64,000 nucleotides of DNA from contig JALOBU010000002.1 in assembly GCA_023228145.1 (NCBI GenBank), forward strand, positions 1 to 64,000. Reading direction: 5' to 3'. This DNA is from Bacteroidales bacterium. GTDB lineage: Bacteria > Bacteroidota > Bacteroidia > Bacteroidales > CAIWKO01. Below are positions 62,726-64,000 of the stretch, piece after piece. A model generated the notes under the pieces. The model ran no database searches. It was not told the DNA's origin and was given only the letters and a program-made list of their open reading frames with translations. The position numbers and the translations under genes were made by a program. The stretch's first letter is position 1. Every line of letters begins with the position of its first letter.

Positions 62726-63697
62726 ATGAAATATTTTCTCATACTGATTCTTATATTACCTTATGCTGGGTTAGCTCAATTTCCGCCACCTGCTGGACAA
62801 ACAGGAACTACAGCCATTTATAAGGATAGTACTATTATTGTTTCATGGGCAAGCAGTTGTTCTGTGGCTCGAGGCTGGCAAAATATAGCCGACACCACAC
62901 TTGGCAGAGCTGATGTGGGAGATAGTTCCATGGCCACAGGACAGGCAGGAACCAACGGTGTGGTTAGCCTTGGAGACGGTGGATATGCCACACTCACATT
63001 TCCCAATCCCATTACTAACGGCTCATCATGGGACTTTGCCGTTTTTGAAAATGGGTTTACGGACACTTTCCTTGAGCTTGCATTTGTTGAAGTTAGTTCT
63101 GATGGTATTTTATTCTATCGCTTTCCTTCAACATCCCTTACTGATACTTTAGTTCAGGTTGAAGCCTATGGCGGGCTTGATGCAGCAAAACTTAACAACC
63201 TTGCCGGGAAATACCGTATGTTTTACGGCACTCCTTTCGACCTTGAAGAACTAAAAGACTCAGTGGAACTGGACATAAATCACATTACACATGTCAGAAT
63301 CAGAGATGTAGTTGGTTCTCTGGATAATAATTATGCGACCTACGATTCTCATGTTAAAAAAATCAATGACCCCTGGCCCACCCCTTTCAACTCCTCCGGC
63401 TTTGACCTTGACGCAGTTGGTGTTATAAATCAAATTGCCTCTGTCAAAGAAAATGATAATAATACAAATTTATCCTTTTACCCGAATCCCTGCAGAAATA
63501 CAATAACAATTAATTACAACGATATAAGCAGCGGGGCAATATTATCAATACTGAATTTATCAGGAATGTGTATTAAGCAACAAAAAATCGTGGAGCAAAC
63601 CATCCTAATAAACATCTCTGATATCACTCCGGGAATTTATTTATTGAGGCTTGCCAGCGAAAAACAAACCATTTACAAAAAACTAATCAAGCTATGA
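62726..63697 (+). CDS. Surface protein of the B12 locus with T9SS type A domain
   Basis: A 323-residue protein with a signal peptide (LILILPYAGLAQ). The body (~20-235) has FPPPAGQTGTTAIYKDSTIIVSWASSC, GDGGYATLTFPNPITNGSSWDFAVFENGF, LELAFVEVSSDGILFYRFPS and FDLDAVGVINQI, a beta-sandwich of the kind called 'cell surface protein' in Bacteroidota B12 loci. Not a named family to me. It ends with a T9SS sorting domain (LSFYPNPCRNTITI, LRLASEKQTIYKKLIKL). 8 bp after the DUF4465 gene, with a 4-base overlap with the next. Likely involved in cobamide capture (context only). Confidence 0.7.
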   Translation: MKYFLILILILPYAGLAQFPPPAGQTGTTAIYKDSTIIVSWASSCSVARGWQNIADTTLGRADVGDSSMATGQAGTNGVVSLGDGGYATLTFPNPITNGSSWDFAVFENGFTDTFLELAFVEVSSDGILFYRFPSTSLTDTLVQVEAYGGLDAAKLNNLAGKYRMFYGTPFDLEELKDSVELDINHITHVRIRDVVGSLDNNYATYDSHVKKINDPWPTPFNSSGFDLDAVGVINQIASVKENDNNTNLSFYPNPCRNTITINYNDISSGAILSILNLSGMCIKQQKIVEQTILINISDITPGIYLLRLASEKQTIYKKLIKL

Positions 63698-64000
63698 AAA
63701 AGCGAATCAAAGCCTGTATTTTTTATACTTTAGCATGCGCCCTGCTTATATCTTCATGCAAAAAAAATACTCCTCCGGATGATATTCCAGATATCAGTGC
63801 CGGGAAAGGCGTTTTCATTGTCAATGAAGGTAATTTTCAATGGAGCAATGCCTCAGTGAGCTACTATAACTTTGATGATGGTTCATTTTCAGAGGACATT
63901 TTTAAACAAGCTAATAACAGGCCATTGGGAGATGTTGCGCAATCCATGTATGTGTTTAATGGGAAAGGCTATATTGTCGTAAACAATTCTAATAAAATAG
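63694..64000 (+). CDS. BtuG/YncE-like surface lipoprotein, 3' end outside window
   Basis: An open frame from the ATG at 63694 runs off the end of the window (102 codons seen). It has a lipoprotein signal (ACALLISSC, Cys22). The mature start GKGVFIVNEGNFQWSNASVSYYNFDDG followed by ANNRPLGDVAQSMYVFNGKGYIVVNNS is the first blade of the YncE-like beta-propeller of BtuG (DUF5074-type) proteins, which bind B12 on the cell surface and cap BtuB. Its start overlaps the previous stop (ATGA). Confidence 0.75.
   Translation, partial: MKKRIKACIFYTLACALLISSCKKNTPPDDIPDISAGKGVFIVNEGNFQWSNASVSYYNFDDGSFSEDIFKQANNRPLGDVAQSMYVFNGKGYIVVNNSNKI

Noticed and set aside
1..64000. tRNA, rRNA, transposase, prophage or CRISPR-Cas genes
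   Set aside because: None recognised on reading both strands; a tRNA could still be missed without a covariance search.

Overview
The window comes from a Bacteroidota genome, probably a free-living or sediment/anaerobic lineage rather than a gut Bacteroides. The evidence is: at least eight secreted proteins with type IX secretion (T9SS) C-terminal sorting domains (types A and B), a gldB gene, a GlsB/GlsA-type glycine-lipid gene pair, DUF5011, DUF4878 and DUF5723 family proteins, AT-rich intergenic DNA, and repeated TAnnTTTG promoter elements close to start codons. No rRNA, tRNA, CRISPR array, transposase or phage module was recognised.

Layout. 1-1.9 kb: the 3' end of an OmpA-family gene with a decayed SPOR-like tail, then fragments of an ABC-2 permease and a glycosyltransferase (a gene graveyard). 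1.9-7.5 kb: a large secreted glycoside-hydrolase-like protein with a tectonin-like propeller, an FkbM methyltransferase and a GT39-like membrane glycosyltransferase. 7.5-13.2 kb (minus): rarA followed by a lipoprotein, a DUF5723 barrel, a T9SS propeller protein and the glycosyltransferase, tightly packed. 13.3-19.8 kb (minus): a T9SS protein, a lipid kinase overlapping an LTA-synthase-like transferase, and four DUF5011 lipoproteins. 19.8-20.6 kb: two Lpp-like coiled-coil lipoproteins. 21.4-26.0 kb: a CitD-CitE fusion and two tandem CitF (citrate lyase) genes. 26.0-33.6 kb (minus): a large T9SS type B adhesin-like protein, nitroreductase, AlkD-like protein, a two-component-type propeller and gldB. 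33.7-37.5 kb: PorT-like barrel, nadE, purB. 37.6-41.2 kb (minus): engB, glsB/glsA-like lipid genes, a YiiX-like peptidase and a DUF4878 lipoprotein. 41.4-47.2 kb: NUDIX hydrolase and a glycan cluster. 47.8-53.1 kb: ligA, gmhA, gmhB, an unusual exported MORN-LytTR protein, mnmA. 53.1-59.4 kb: lipoprotein, T9SS subtilase, T9SS beta-helix protein, M23/LysM endopeptidase. 59.5-64 kb: a cobalamin riboswitch controlling a BtuB-like TonB receptor, a DUF4465 (BtuH-like) protein, an unknown T9SS surface protein and a BtuG-like lipoprotein cut by the window end.

Best candidates for new biology are: the riboswitch-controlled B12 surface locus, in which the binding proteins carry T9SS sorting domains; the exported MORN-LytTR fusion; the CitDE fusion with an irregular prosthetic-group site plus two CitF genes; and the overlapping LtaS-like/lipid-kinase pair. 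All functions are inferred from sequence motifs read by eye; no searches were run.
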